A DNA stretch of 64,000 bases, from positions 62,001 through 126,000 of the forward strand of contig NZ_CP134062.1 of NCBI RefSeq assembly GCF_031583025.1, given 5' to 3'. The notes under the pieces are model-generated. The model was not told where the DNA came from. It saw nothing but the letters and a program-made list of their open reading frames with translations, and ran no database searches. Below, piece after piece: positions 27,301 to 34,568 of the stretch (position 1 is its first letter; the number at the start of each line of letters is the position of its first letter). Both the position numbers and the translations under genes were made by a program. The stretch is from Mycobacterium sp. Z3061 (GTDB lineage: Bacteria; Actinomycetota; Actinomycetes; Mycobacteriales; Mycobacteriaceae).

Positions 27301-27625
27301 CGCTGAATTGCGAGATGCGCTGGGGGAAAATGACTTCGACGCCGCATGGGCAGAAGGCACCGCGCTCACCACCAAAGAGGCGATCGCCTACGCCCAGCGC
27401 GGCCGCGGCGAACGTAAACGCGCGTCGAGCGGCTGGGAGTCCTTGACCCCGGCCGAGCTGGACGTCGTCCGACTGGTTACGGAGGGCCTGGGCAACAAAG
27501 ACATAGCTGCCCGCCTCTTCGTGTCACCGCGTACGGTGCAGGCCCACCTCTCGCACGTCTACACCAAACTCGGTATCACGTCGCGCTTCCAACTCATCCA
27601 GGAAGCGGTGGCGCAGGCCGACTAG
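24341..27625 (+). CDS. Class III cyclase / NB-ARC ATPase / LuxR-type regulator
   Basis: About 1094 residues; the nearest known types are mycobacterial Rv0386, Rv1358 and Rv2488c. Domains in order: a class III nucleotide cyclase (about 10-175) with metal aspartates Asp25 and Asp70 and the transition-state pair Asn122/Arg126; an NB-ARC ATPase (about 205-520) with Walker A GAGGVGKT (Lys236) and Walker B LLIVLDNCEH; a helical repeat region (about 560-1010); and a C-terminal LuxR helix-turn-helix (LTPAELDVVRLVTEG, NKDIAARLFVSPRTVQAHL). Canonical base-selecting Lys and Asp are Gln66 and Asn115, as reported for Rv0386. Start 24341 is preferred; 24371 is possible. Its stop and the epimerase stop share the tetranucleotide CTAG. 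Confidence 0.93.
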   Translation: MSEIDWSDVAMSELPTGTVTLLLADVESSTQLWENQPDAMAAAIARLDQALAEGVAAHDGVRPVEQGEGDSFVIAFAMASDAVACALDLQRAPLAPITLRIGVHTGEVRLRDENNYVGPAINRTARLRDLAHGGQTVLSATTSDLVVDQLPRDAWLTDLGSHPLRDLPRPERVVQLSHPDLRNDFPPLRTPAAIRTHNLPAQLTNFVGRQAEIADLREALMAHRLVTLTGAGGVGKTRLAVQVASEMANDFRDGIFYVDLAPITHPDVVTVTAARALGLPDQPGRSAMDTMLRFIRDRQLLIVLDNCEHLLDASARLVAELLSSATGLTVLATSREALGVTGEATWQVPSLALADDAISLFADRARLARTGFTMTDDHAIVVAEICARLDGMPLAIELAAARVRTLSLTEIVDGLHDRFRLLTGGSRIAVRRQQTLRASVDWSHALLTETERVLFRRLAVFLGGFDLDAAQGVASGDDIERHQVMDQLTLLVEKSLVVAETLGGRTRYRLLETVRQYALEKLSDSGEADHTRDRHRDHYTTIAGLLDAPGRTDYERRMQQAETEMDNLRGAFGWCLENADSEHALNLASSLQPLWHSRGRILEGCAWFDAALADDVDTPAVEPATLARALADKATLITFVGYSVSPAQRALEIARELDDPALLARVLTACGVGAGGADFDGEAARAYFGEATVLARASGDNWRLSHILARRSNTAVVVGDPIEARAAAEEGHLLAEAMGNQFDARQCRLSLAMAQLMEGDLPAAVPQLSATVADCEAAHDEFHKPLALMGLGVAQAYAGDVSAARRTAEAALQVAPDVGEYFLGMGSVTLAAAALAGGDVATAHAASDAAWRYLNLAQPENAVAQRAFNAVEAARLRGELDLARAWADDAVAVAKGWYSVIAYLSRARVAAAQGFPEQAERDAHDALSRSTENGVYLHLPDILEFSAELSRSDSLRAARLLGAAHGCRQRMALVRFKIHQSGYESTVAELRDALGENDFDAAWAEGTALTTKEAIAYAQRGRGERKRASSGWESLTPAELDVVRLVTEGLGNKDIAARLFVSPRTVQAHLSHVYTKLGITSRFQLIQEAVAQAD

Positions 27626-28713
27626 AGCTTGGAGAGTCCGGGAATCCGTTGCACCAGGCCATCGTCCAGCATCTGCTGAAAGTGATCAGTGATGGTCTGT
27701 TCGACCGGCCGGTACGTCAGACCCAGTTCCTTTTTGCTGCGGGTGTTGTCAAATGCCAGAGGGTAACCGACGTTGCGGTCGACGAATTTTCTGGTTAGTC
27801 CGACAACCGGGGCTATGACCTTGAAGACCACCTTGGGCGCCGTCGTCCTCGGGAACGCGTAGAACGGGCCGAACCGCCGGCGCAGGATCTTGCCGATCTC
27901 CAGGAAGGTCAGCGTGTCGGCGTTGGCGATGTAGCGTCCGTGTGCCTCGGGGGTGAAGCCGGCGCGCAGGTGGGCATCCGCAACATCGCGGACGTCGACC
28001 ACGCCGGTGGCCATGTCCGGTGCCCCGGCGAGCATGGTGCCGTCGAAGAACTGCTTCATCGTGCTCAAGCTGGCCGAGTCGCTGGCACTGGTCAACGAGG
28101 GACCCAGCACCAAACCGGGATGAATCGTCACCATGTCCCAGCGGTCCTGCTCCTGTTGGTAACGCCAGGCCTCCCGCTCTGCCACCGTCTTGGAATAGGG
28201 GTAGGGCTGATGGTCGGCGCTGCTGGTGGTGTTCCAGTGCTCTTCGGTGAAAACGCCGTGGGGCACATCCTGGGACTCGCGGGCGTCACCGTAGATCGCG
28301 ACCACACTGCTGGTCAGCACCACCCGCTTGACGCTCTCGGTGCGGTTGACGGAGTCCAGCACGTTCCGCGTGCCCTCGAGTGCCGGGCGGACCAGCGCCT
28401 CTTCGGCATCCGTGAAACCGGAGATGAGGAACGGCGACGCGGTGTGCATGACGAGCTCGCACCCCTTCATCGCCTCGTCGAAGCTGCCTGTTTCAAGCAG
28501 GTCGGCTTTGAAGAGCTTCAACCGGCCGGGATGGTCGGCTGACAGCTTGTGCAGATGCTCGAGGCCGGATTTCTTGTCTGGGTTGCGCACCGTGCCGTGG
28601 ACGGTGTGGCCGGCTTCGAGCACCGCACGCACGATCCAACTGCCGATGTAACCGCTGGCCCCCGTGACCAGCACCGGCGCGGCAGGGTCGATCGTGGTCG
28701 AGGATCGGCTCAT
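27622..28713 (-). CDS. NAD-dependent epimerase / dihydroflavonol-reductase-like extended SDR
   Basis: A 363-residue extended SDR: VLVTGASGYIGSWIVRAVLE at the N-terminus, the DLLETGSFDEAMKGCELVMHTA segment, catalytic Ser in VVLTSSVVAIYG, and YPYSK for the Tyr-Lys pair. This pattern fits the 3-beta-HSD/dihydroflavonol 4-reductase branch, which reduces ketones on large hydrophobic substrates. The N-terminal 12 residues before the fold are disordered. It converges with the large regulator, and the two stop codons overlap in CTAG, leaving no room for a terminator between them. Confidence 0.9.
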   Translation of the reverse strand: MSRSSTTIDPAAPVLVTGASGYIGSWIVRAVLEAGHTVHGTVRNPDKKSGLEHLHKLSADHPGRLKLFKADLLETGSFDEAMKGCELVMHTASPFLISGFTDAEEALVRPALEGTRNVLDSVNRTESVKRVVLTSSVVAIYGDARESQDVPHGVFTEEHWNTTSSADHQPYPYSKTVAEREAWRYQQEQDRWDMVTIHPGLVLGPSLTSASDSASLSTMKQFFDGTMLAGAPDMATGVVDVRDVADAHLRAGFTPEAHGRYIANADTLTFLEIGKILRRRFGPFYAFPRTTAPKVVFKVIAPVVGLTRKFVDRNVGYPLAFDNTRSKKELGLTYRPVEQTITDHFQQMLDDGLVQRIPGLSKL

Positions 28714-28918
28714 GGAGGGTTGTTCCTCTCTCGCGGGACGCAGTGAAGATGCTGCTGATCGGACCCTAGCGCGATGGGCGTCGAGGACCTAGCGGCCATC
28801 GCCGGGCCAGCGGTAGGCGGACCACCGAAATCATCGAGTTGCATTGGCCGCGAGAGGTTTCCGGACATGTCAGTGGGTGCGTGAATGCTGGTGGCAACTA
28901 CCGGAGAAAGGTGCGGAT

Positions 28919-29392
28919 ATGTGCTGGCAGTGCGACAACCCCCACGCCACCATCGATGACTACCTGGACGTGCTACGCACGATCATCGCGGATCACGGAT
29001 GGGCGGTGCAGTTCGTCGAAGACGAATCACGACCATTTGCCTACACGGTCGGCCTGTCCCTGCGCGGTCTGCCCGAACTGCTGATCACCGGTCTGCAGCC
29101 GCGCAAGTCGGCACACGTGCTGAACTCGGTCGCGCACTACATTGCCGACGACGGCATGGTGGTACAGCCGGCGGAGCACATCGACCTCCAGGGCGAGTTA
29201 CTGCTCGAAGTCGTCGAGGTCGATCACCCGGACGTGCACCTGACATTCGCGGTTCGGTTACGCGATGCGCCTATTCGCGCGTTTCAACTGGTCTGGACCG
29301 ACGACCGCCGCCATTGGCCATGGGACCGCGGGTGGAGCCACGGCAGACGCCGGCAACCGGTCCTGGGCGTCCGCACCCCGCTGAGGGGGTGA
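28919..29392 (+). CDS. DUF4262 domain protein
   Basis: A 157-residue protein beginning MCWQCDNPHATIDDYLDVL. The pattern GWAVQFVEDESRPFAYTVGL, then LPELLITGLQPRKSAHVLN, is typical of DUF4262, a widespread actinobacterial family of unknown function. I chose the ATG at 28919 because the family starts MCxxC just there; 25 upstream codons are unrelated. It ends 10 bp before the stop of the converging hydratase gene. Confidence 0.88.
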   Translation: MCWQCDNPHATIDDYLDVLRTIIADHGWAVQFVEDESRPFAYTVGLSLRGLPELLITGLQPRKSAHVLNSVAHYIADDGMVVQPAEHIDLQGELLLEVVEVDHPDVHLTFAVRLRDAPIRAFQLVWTDDRRHWPWDRGWSHGRRRQPVLGVRTPLRG

Positions 29393-29402
29393 GGCCGCGC
29401 CC

Positions 29403-30431
29403 CTAGCTGAACCGCACGTTCAACGTCGCCAGGCCGAAGATCTTCCGGCCGGCGGATTTCGCGCCGACGATGATGACGCCGGTGCGGGTGTCTGGGTCCA
29501 AAGACTTTATCCGGCCGCTGAATTCGATGTCCGCTCCGTCGATGGCCGAGACGATGGCGGGCTGAGACAGGCGCACCGCGAAGCGGGTGACCGCACCGGG
29601 GTCGCCCGTCCATGCGGAGGCGAATCCGGCGCCCAGGCCCATGGTGAGCATGCCGTGGGCGATCACATCGGGCAGCCCGGCCGCCTTGGCGAGGGTCTCG
29701 TCCCAGTGAATCGGGTTGGCGTCACCGGCCACGCCGGCGTAGTTGACCAGGTCGCCGCGGGACAGTCTGGTGTGGCGCACCGGTAGCTCGTCGCCGACCT
29801 TGAGGTCGTCGAACGACGGGGTACCGGGCTTGCGTGCCAGGTCGTCGGCGATCCGGACGTCACCCTCGGGACGCACCGTCTTCACGTAGTCGGCGTCGGA
29901 TTGATCGGTGTCGAGGATGTTGACGTCGTGCATCATCGCCTTCTGCACCGCGGCCTTGACCGCCGGATCGAAATCCTCGGCGGTGATGCCGACGACCGTC
30001 GTGTGCAGGGTGTGCACCCGTTCGCCGGCCGTGTCGGTGTAGGTGTTGGTCACGGTGATCATGTCCCGTCCGGCGATCCTGCGCACCGCCGTCAGTTCGA
30101 CGTCGATGCTCAGCTCATCGCCGGCCACGATCGGACGGTGCTGCTCGAAGACCTCTTCGGTCTGCAGGTAGGTGTCATAGCCGACCACCACCGACTCGAA
30201 CATGCGGCGATTGCACGTCATGCCCGGAACCGACGTGAACGTCAGCGGGGCGACCAGCCCCGAATAACCCAGTTCCGCCGCGGCGTCGACGTCCCAGTGA
30301 GCGGGGTGATAGTCCTGCACCGCGCGGGCATACTCGCGCACCTTCTCGCGGCCCACCTCGTAGGTGTAATCCATCTGGTAGTAATGGCCGACCCGAGATT
30401 CGAGCGTCGATGCCTCTGCCGCTGCGGTCAT
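29403..30431 (-). CDS. Fused double-hotdog MaoC-type (R)-hydratase
   Basis: A 342-residue protein. The N-terminal hotdog domain (about 1-165) resembles the HadA-type MaoC_dehydrat_N family (YTYEVGREKVREYARAVQDYHPAHWD). The C-terminal domain (about 200-342) carries the hydratase-2 motif AGDANPIHWDETLA with Asp and His in the usual spacing, then GMLTMGLGAGFAS. Separate HadA and HadB subunits act in the mycolic acid FAS-II cycle; fused members such as Rv0216 hydrate (or dehydrate) acyl-CoA substrates. This one is likely a stand-alone enoyl-CoA or 3-hydroxyacyl dehydratase of lipid metabolism. Confidence 0.88.
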   Translation of the reverse strand: MTAAAEASTLESRVGHYYQMDYTYEVGREKVREYARAVQDYHPAHWDVDAAAELGYSGLVAPLTFTSVPGMTCNRRMFESVVVGYDTYLQTEEVFEQHRPIVAGDELSIDVELTAVRRIAGRDMITVTNTYTDTAGERVHTLHTTVVGITAEDFDPAVKAAVQKAMMHDVNILDTDQSDADYVKTVRPEGDVRIADDLARKPGTPSFDDLKVGDELPVRHTRLSRGDLVNYAGVAGDANPIHWDETLAKAAGLPDVIAHGMLTMGLGAGFASAWTGDPGAVTRFAVRLSQPAIVSAIDGADIEFSGRIKSLDPDTRTGVIIVGAKSAGRKIFGLATLNVRFS

Positions 30432-30516
30432 GAATGTTCGCCCAACTGTTCTATCGGCTTGTTGGTCGAGGCCGACCCCAGCACACTATCGCGCCGGTTG
30501 TCGGCAAACGGCGCCG

Positions 30517-31185
30517 CTACGGGTGGCCGACGCTGCGGTACAGCTTGGCCGACACCGCCGACAACCAGGCCCAGGCCATGACGACCGCTGCGGTGAAGGC
30601 CAGAATCGCCGCGGTGCCGCCGGATCCGGAGGCCAGCGCGAGGAAGCTGCCCGCGAACACCAGTCCGGTGATGCGCGAGAACCACGCCCACCCGGAGCCG
30701 TCAGGCAACCGGGCGAACCACCCGCCAAGCACGAAACACGCGGCGACCAGGCAGATGAAGCCGATGCCCGCGACGGCGAAGTGTGCCATCCCGTGCCAAC
30801 TCGGCTGACCGACGCCGGGCGGCGTACCCGGCGGGAACCCGTCCGATGGGTCGGCGCGGAAGCAACCGGCGACCATCAACGCGAGCCCGTAACCGCCGAG
30901 CAGGCCGGCCGCCCACGCGCAGCGGCGGCCACGCCCGAGCGCCCGGCCGACTCCGACGGCAGCCGCAACCGTCATCGCACCCGTGACCAGGAACGTCGCG
31001 ATCTGTATCCATCCGAGGTCGCCGTTGGCGAGCTGACTGGCGGCATGCCGGGTCGGGTCGAATCCCTCGCGGGCCGCTGCCTGAATCCCGACCGACAGCA
31101 CGTAGACGGGACCCGTGATGACGCCGTATCCGAGCAGCGATTTGGTGATCCGTTCGGGAAGGGGCGGGCAATCGGTGGCGGTCAT
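30517..31185 (-). CDS. DUF998-type six-helix membrane protein
   Basis: A 222-residue integral membrane protein with about six hydrophobic helices. Motifs common to DUF998 are present: FDPTRHAASQLANGDLGWIQ after the first helix, and the PGVGQPSWHGMAHF loop with two histidines. The function is unknown. GGAGG precedes the ATG. It diverges from a TetR gene, and two 20-bp repeats fill the 81-bp gap, so it is the likely target of that repressor. Confidence 0.85.
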   Translation of the reverse strand: MTATDCPPLPERITKSLLGYGVITGPVYVLSVGIQAAAREGFDPTRHAASQLANGDLGWIQIATFLVTGAMTVAAAVGVGRALGRGRRCAWAAGLLGGYGLALMVAGCFRADPSDGFPPGTPPGVGQPSWHGMAHFAVAGIGFICLVAACFVLGGWFARLPDGSGWAWFSRITGLVFAGSFLALASGSGGTAAILAFTAAVVMAWAWLSAVSAKLYRSVGHP

Positions 31186-31207
31186 GGCGGCCCTCCGTGA
31201 GATAGTA

Positions 31208-31250
31208 GAACTAGACCGTACAGTACCAAAGAACTAGACTGTCCAGTACC
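31208..31250. promoter_or_regulatory. Tandem 20-bp repeats, candidate TetR operator
   Basis: GAACTAGACCGTACAGTACC (31208-31227) and GAACTAGACTGTCCAGTACC (31231-31250) match at 18 of 20 positions, spaced 23 bp. Each contains an imperfect dyad; in the second, ACTAGAC and GTCCAGT pair at six of seven positions around one base. They sit between the divergent DUF998 and TetR genes. Confidence 0.7.
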
Positions 31251-31266
31251 GGTAGAGAGGGAGGCG

Positions 31267-31893
31267 ATGCCCGACCCAGTCGGCCGTTCGGCGCGAAAGC
31301 GCATGACCATCCTGTCCGCGGGCCGCGACCTCTTCCTGGGCAACGGCTATCAGGGAACGAGCGTCGACGCGATCGCCGCGTCTGCCGCCGTCTCCAAGCA
31401 GACGGTTTACAAGCATTTCGGTGACAAGCACGAGTTGCTGATGGCCATCGTGAACGACGCCCTGGACAAGACGGTCGCAACCTTCGTGGAGCGCGCATCG
31501 ATCCTCGCCGAAACCACCGACCTGGAGCGGGATCTGACCGCGTTCGCCGCCGACTACCTACACGCCGTGCTGCAGGAACACGTGGTGCAGTTGCGCCGGT
31601 TGGTGGTCGGGGAGGCCAACCGACTACCCGAGCTTGCCGCGTTGTACTACGAGCGGGCTCCGGACAGGATGCTCTCGGCTTTCGCCGACTGCTTTGCCCG
31701 GCTGAATCAGCGCGGTCTGTTGGATGTTCCCGAACCAGCCACTGCCGCAGAGCATTTCGCGTTCCTTGTGGTCGGCCGATGCATCGATCGGGCGCTGTTC
31801 TGCGGCGGCCCGGCAGTGGAGTCCGCCATCGACGTCGACCACCACGTGCAGGCCGGCGTGCGAGTGTTCCTCGCGGGCTATCGGCCGGCTTGA
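31267..31893 (+). CDS. TetR family regulator next to DUF998 gene
   Basis: A 208-residue TetR protein. The helix-turn-helix is clear (ILSAGRDLFLGNGYQGTSVD, then SAAVSKQTVYKHFGDKHELL, about residues 15-60), followed by an AefR-like helical ligand domain (VVQLRRLVVGEANRLPELA). It starts 17 bp after the second operator repeat. The predicted target is the divergent DUF998 gene and itself. Its last 16 bases overlap the 3' end of the converging reductase gene. Confidence 0.93.
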   Translation: MPDPVGRSARKRMTILSAGRDLFLGNGYQGTSVDAIAASAAVSKQTVYKHFGDKHELLMAIVNDALDKTVATFVERASILAETTDLERDLTAFAADYLHAVLQEHVVQLRRLVVGEANRLPELAALYYERAPDRMLSAFADCFARLNQRGLLDVPEPATAAEHFAFLVVGRCIDRALFCGGPAVESAIDVDHHVQAGVRVFLAGYRPA

Positions 31894-32513
31894 CGACCGC
31901 GGTCGGAAGCGCTCATGTCTCCCGTCGTGGGCGTGCCGGCTGCCAGCCCGTAACGCAGGTACACCGTGCCGGTGGGGCCGGCTGCCGGTGGTTCGAGCAG
32001 TGTCAGGTTGGTCGGGACCGTGCCGCCGTCGAACACCTTCTTCCCGACGCCGAGGGTGATGGGGTGTACCCAGAGGTCGAGGCGGTCGAAGAGCCTTTCG
32101 CGCAGCAGGGTCTGCACCAGGTTCAAGCTCCCCACCACTTTGACGCGCTCGTGTCGATCCCGGAGTTCGCGCACCGCCGTGGCCAGGTCCGGACCGAGGT
32201 GGGTGGATCCGTCCCACGACAGATCGGGCCGCCCGCGCGAGGCCACGTACTTCGGGACGCCGTTGAAGAGTGCCGCGATCGCTCCGTCGTGTTGGTGCGG
32301 CCAGTAGCCGGCGAAGATGTCGTACGTGCGCCGGCCGAGCAGCAGCGCGTCCGTGCCCTCGTACGCGGCGGCGACCTGCGCCCCGCTGACGTCATTCACC
32401 AGGGGCGCCTGCCACCCGCCGAAGGGGAACCCGACCGGGTCCTCGTCGGGTCCACCGGGTGCCTGGCCCACCAGGTCAAGGGTGGCGAACAACTCAATAT
32501 CGATGTGGCCCAT
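31878..32513 (-). CDS. Dihydrofolate reductase / RibD C-terminal domain family protein
   Basis: A 211-residue cytosolic protein: ELFATLDLVGQAPGGPDEDP, then DALLLGRRTYDIFAGYWP, and LVQTLLRERLFDRLDLWVHP, ending in a polar tail. This is the DHFR-like fold of RibD reductase relatives, many of uncharacterised substrate; it is not the housekeeping folate enzyme. It converges with the TetR gene with a 16-bp overlap. Confidence 0.87.
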   Translation of the reverse strand: MGHIDIELFATLDLVGQAPGGPDEDPVGFPFGGWQAPLVNDVSGAQVAAAYEGTDALLLGRRTYDIFAGYWPHQHDGAIAALFNGVPKYVASRGRPDLSWDGSTHLGPDLATAVRELRDRHERVKVVGSLNLVQTLLRERLFDRLDLWVHPITLGVGKKVFDGGTVPTNLTLLEPPAAGPTGTVYLRYGLAAGTPTTGDMSASDRGRQAGR

Positions 32514-32667
32514 GACTTCTCCATATTCGGCGCGGTTATTGCCCTCAGAACGTCAGACCGGTCGGCGGCGTCAAACTCATCGCTGCGGTGCAGCCCTCGC
32601 GGCCGATGAGATAGAACGGTAAGAGCTACCCGATCGCTTCACCGAAGATGCCCAGAGGAGCTCAGTC

Positions 32668-33483
32668 ATGGAATCCGTCAAGGGGAAGAACGTTCTCGTC
32701 ACCGGCGCCGCCATGGGCCTGGGCAAGCTGTTCGCCACGCGGGCAGTCAAGGAGGGCGCTGCTTCGGTGACCCTCTGGGACGCGAATGAGACCGTGTTGA
32801 AGGAGACCGCGACCGAGCTGGAGGCGGCCGGGGTCACCATTCACTACGACACCGTCGATGTCACGGCGCAGGAGCGGGTCGCCGAGGCCGCAGCGCAGGT
32901 CCGCAGGGCTGTAGGCACGATCCACGTGCTGTTCAACAACGCCGGCATCGTTCGCGGCAATGGTTACTTCTGGGAGAACGAACCGCGCGACTTCATGCTC
33001 ACCGTGGAAGTCAATTCCATCGGCCCCATGCTGGTGGCCCGGGAGTTTCTGCCGGCGATGATCGAGGCCGGCACCGACTGCCGCCTGGTCAACATCGCAT
33101 CGTCGGCCGGGCTGAATGCCATTCCCCGGATGGCCGCCTACGCCGCGTCCAAGTGGGCGGCGATCGGGTTCTCCGACTCCGTGCGACTCGAGCTCGAACA
33201 GGCCGGTCACGACCGGGTCAAGGTCACCACCGTGTGCCCTACCTACATCAACACCGGCATGTTCGACGGTGCCAAGGGCATCCTGTTCACCCCGATGCTC
33301 GAGCAGGAAGACGTCGTCGCCGAGACTTGGAAGGCGATGCTGCAGGGCAGCCCGTTCGTCGTCATACCGTGGACGTCGAAGATGAACAAGGTGCTCAGCG
33401 CGGTGTTGCCGATCCGGCTGCGCGACTTCTACCTCCGGCGCGTCGGCGTCTACAACTCGATGGATGAGTTCACTGGGCACTGA
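32668..33483 (+). CDS. SDR family NAD(P)-dependent oxidoreductase (RDH/17-beta-HSD11-like)
   Basis: A 271-residue SDR: VLVTGAAMGLGKLFATRA, then FNNAGIV and the catalytic YAASK (RMAAYAASKWAAIGFSD). TLWDAN at the end of strand 2 points to NAD. The C-terminal part (VVIPWTSKMNKVLSAVLPIR) is hydrophobic and basic, like lipid-associated SDRs of the retinol dehydrogenase/17-beta-HSD11 group. AGAGGAG precedes the ATG. It stands alone upstream of celA1. Confidence 0.9.
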   Translation: MESVKGKNVLVTGAAMGLGKLFATRAVKEGAASVTLWDANETVLKETATELEAAGVTIHYDTVDVTAQERVAEAAAQVRRAVGTIHVLFNNAGIVRGNGYFWENEPRDFMLTVEVNSIGPMLVAREFLPAMIEAGTDCRLVNIASSAGLNAIPRMAAYAASKWAAIGFSDSVRLELEQAGHDRVKVTTVCPTYINTGMFDGAKGILFTPMLEQEDVVAETWKAMLQGSPFVVIPWTSKMNKVLSAVLPIRLRDFYLRRVGVYNSMDEFTGH

Positions 33484-33539
33484 GTGACAGCTGTTGCCGA
33501 CGATTGGCGATTATCACAATTCGGCATTATTTTACTGGC

Positions 33540-34547
33540 GTGACGTCAACAGCTGCAGGTGCAGTTTCCCGGTGGATCGCTCCTTTCCTGACGGTTGCGG
33601 CCGTCGCTGCGATGGGCCTGGCGGGCTCGACGCAGACCACGCCCGCCCCGGCGATGCGTCTGGTCGATTCGTCAAACCCGTTGGCCGGACAGTCTTTCTA
33701 CGTCGACCCGGCGTCGGCGGCCATGGGGGCGCACAACGCCAATCCGGGCAGTGCGCAGCTGACGGCGATCGCCAACACACCGCAGGCCTACTGGCTCGAC
33801 CAGGCGTTCCCGGCCGGTTCGGTCGGCGGGCGGGTCGCGTCTTACGCCGGCGCGGCGCAGGCCGCGGGCAGCATGCCGATCTTCGCGCTCTACGGAATCC
33901 CGCATCGCGACTGCGGTAGCTACGCCTCCGGCGGGTTCGCGTCAGGCGCGGACTACCGCGCGTGGATCGACAGCATCTCGTCCGGTCTCGGCGGTTCGCC
34001 CGCGGCGATCATCGTCGAACCCGACGCCCTGGACATGGCCGACTGCCTGTCGGCTGACCAGCGCCAGGAGCGCTTCGACCTGATCCGCTACGCGGTGGAC
34101 ACGCTGACCCGCGACCCGGCGGCCGCGGTCTACGTCGACGGTGGACACTCGCGCTGGTTGAGCGCCGAGGAGATCGCCAACCGGCTCAACCAGGTCGGTG
34201 TCGGCCACGCCCGGGGGTTCAGCCTCAACGTCTCGAACTTCTTCAGCACTGACGAGGAGACCGGCTACGGCGAGGCGATTTCCGGGATGACGGGCGGCGC
34301 GCACTACGTGATCGACACGTCGCGCAACGGCGCCGGACCGGCACCGGACTCCGCGCTGAGTTGGTGCAACCCCTCCGGACGCGCCCTGGGCACCCCGCCC
34401 ACCACGGCCACCGCGGGCGGGCACGCCGACGCCTACCTGTGGATCAAGCGTCCCGGTGAGTCCGACGGGTCATGCAACGGAGGCGCCTCCGCGGGACACT
34501 TCGTCAGCCAGTACGCCATCGACCTGGCGCAGAACGCCGGCCAGTAA
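33540..34547 (+). CDS. celA1: Secreted glycoside hydrolase family 6 endoglucanase CelA1 (Rv0062-like)
   Basis: About 335 residues from the GTG at 33540. A signal peptide is visible (about 1-35, IAPFLTVAAVAAMGLAGS). The GH6 domain follows: ALYGIPHRDCGSYASGG, VEPDALDMADC with the general acid Asp162, YVDGGHSRWL, VIDTSRNGAG, and AYLWIKRPGESDGSC with Asp309 near the catalytic end. It hydrolyses beta-1,4-glucan. No carbohydrate-binding module is attached. Cellulases in mycobacteria are linked to their own biofilm cellulose or to amoebal cellulose, which is literature knowledge, not visible here. An in-frame ATG 12 codons upstream is the alternative start. Confidence 0.94.
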   Translation: MTSTAAGAVSRWIAPFLTVAAVAAMGLAGSTQTTPAPAMRLVDSSNPLAGQSFYVDPASAAMGAHNANPGSAQLTAIANTPQAYWLDQAFPAGSVGGRVASYAGAAQAAGSMPIFALYGIPHRDCGSYASGGFASGADYRAWIDSISSGLGGSPAAIIVEPDALDMADCLSADQRQERFDLIRYAVDTLTRDPAAAVYVDGGHSRWLSAEEIANRLNQVGVGHARGFSLNVSNFFSTDEETGYGEAISGMTGGAHYVIDTSRNGAGPAPDSALSWCNPSGRALGTPPTTATAGGHADAYLWIKRPGESDGSCNGGASAGHFVSQYAIDLAQNAGQ

Positions 34548-34568
34548 GTCGGCCCCCGCCCAACAAAC

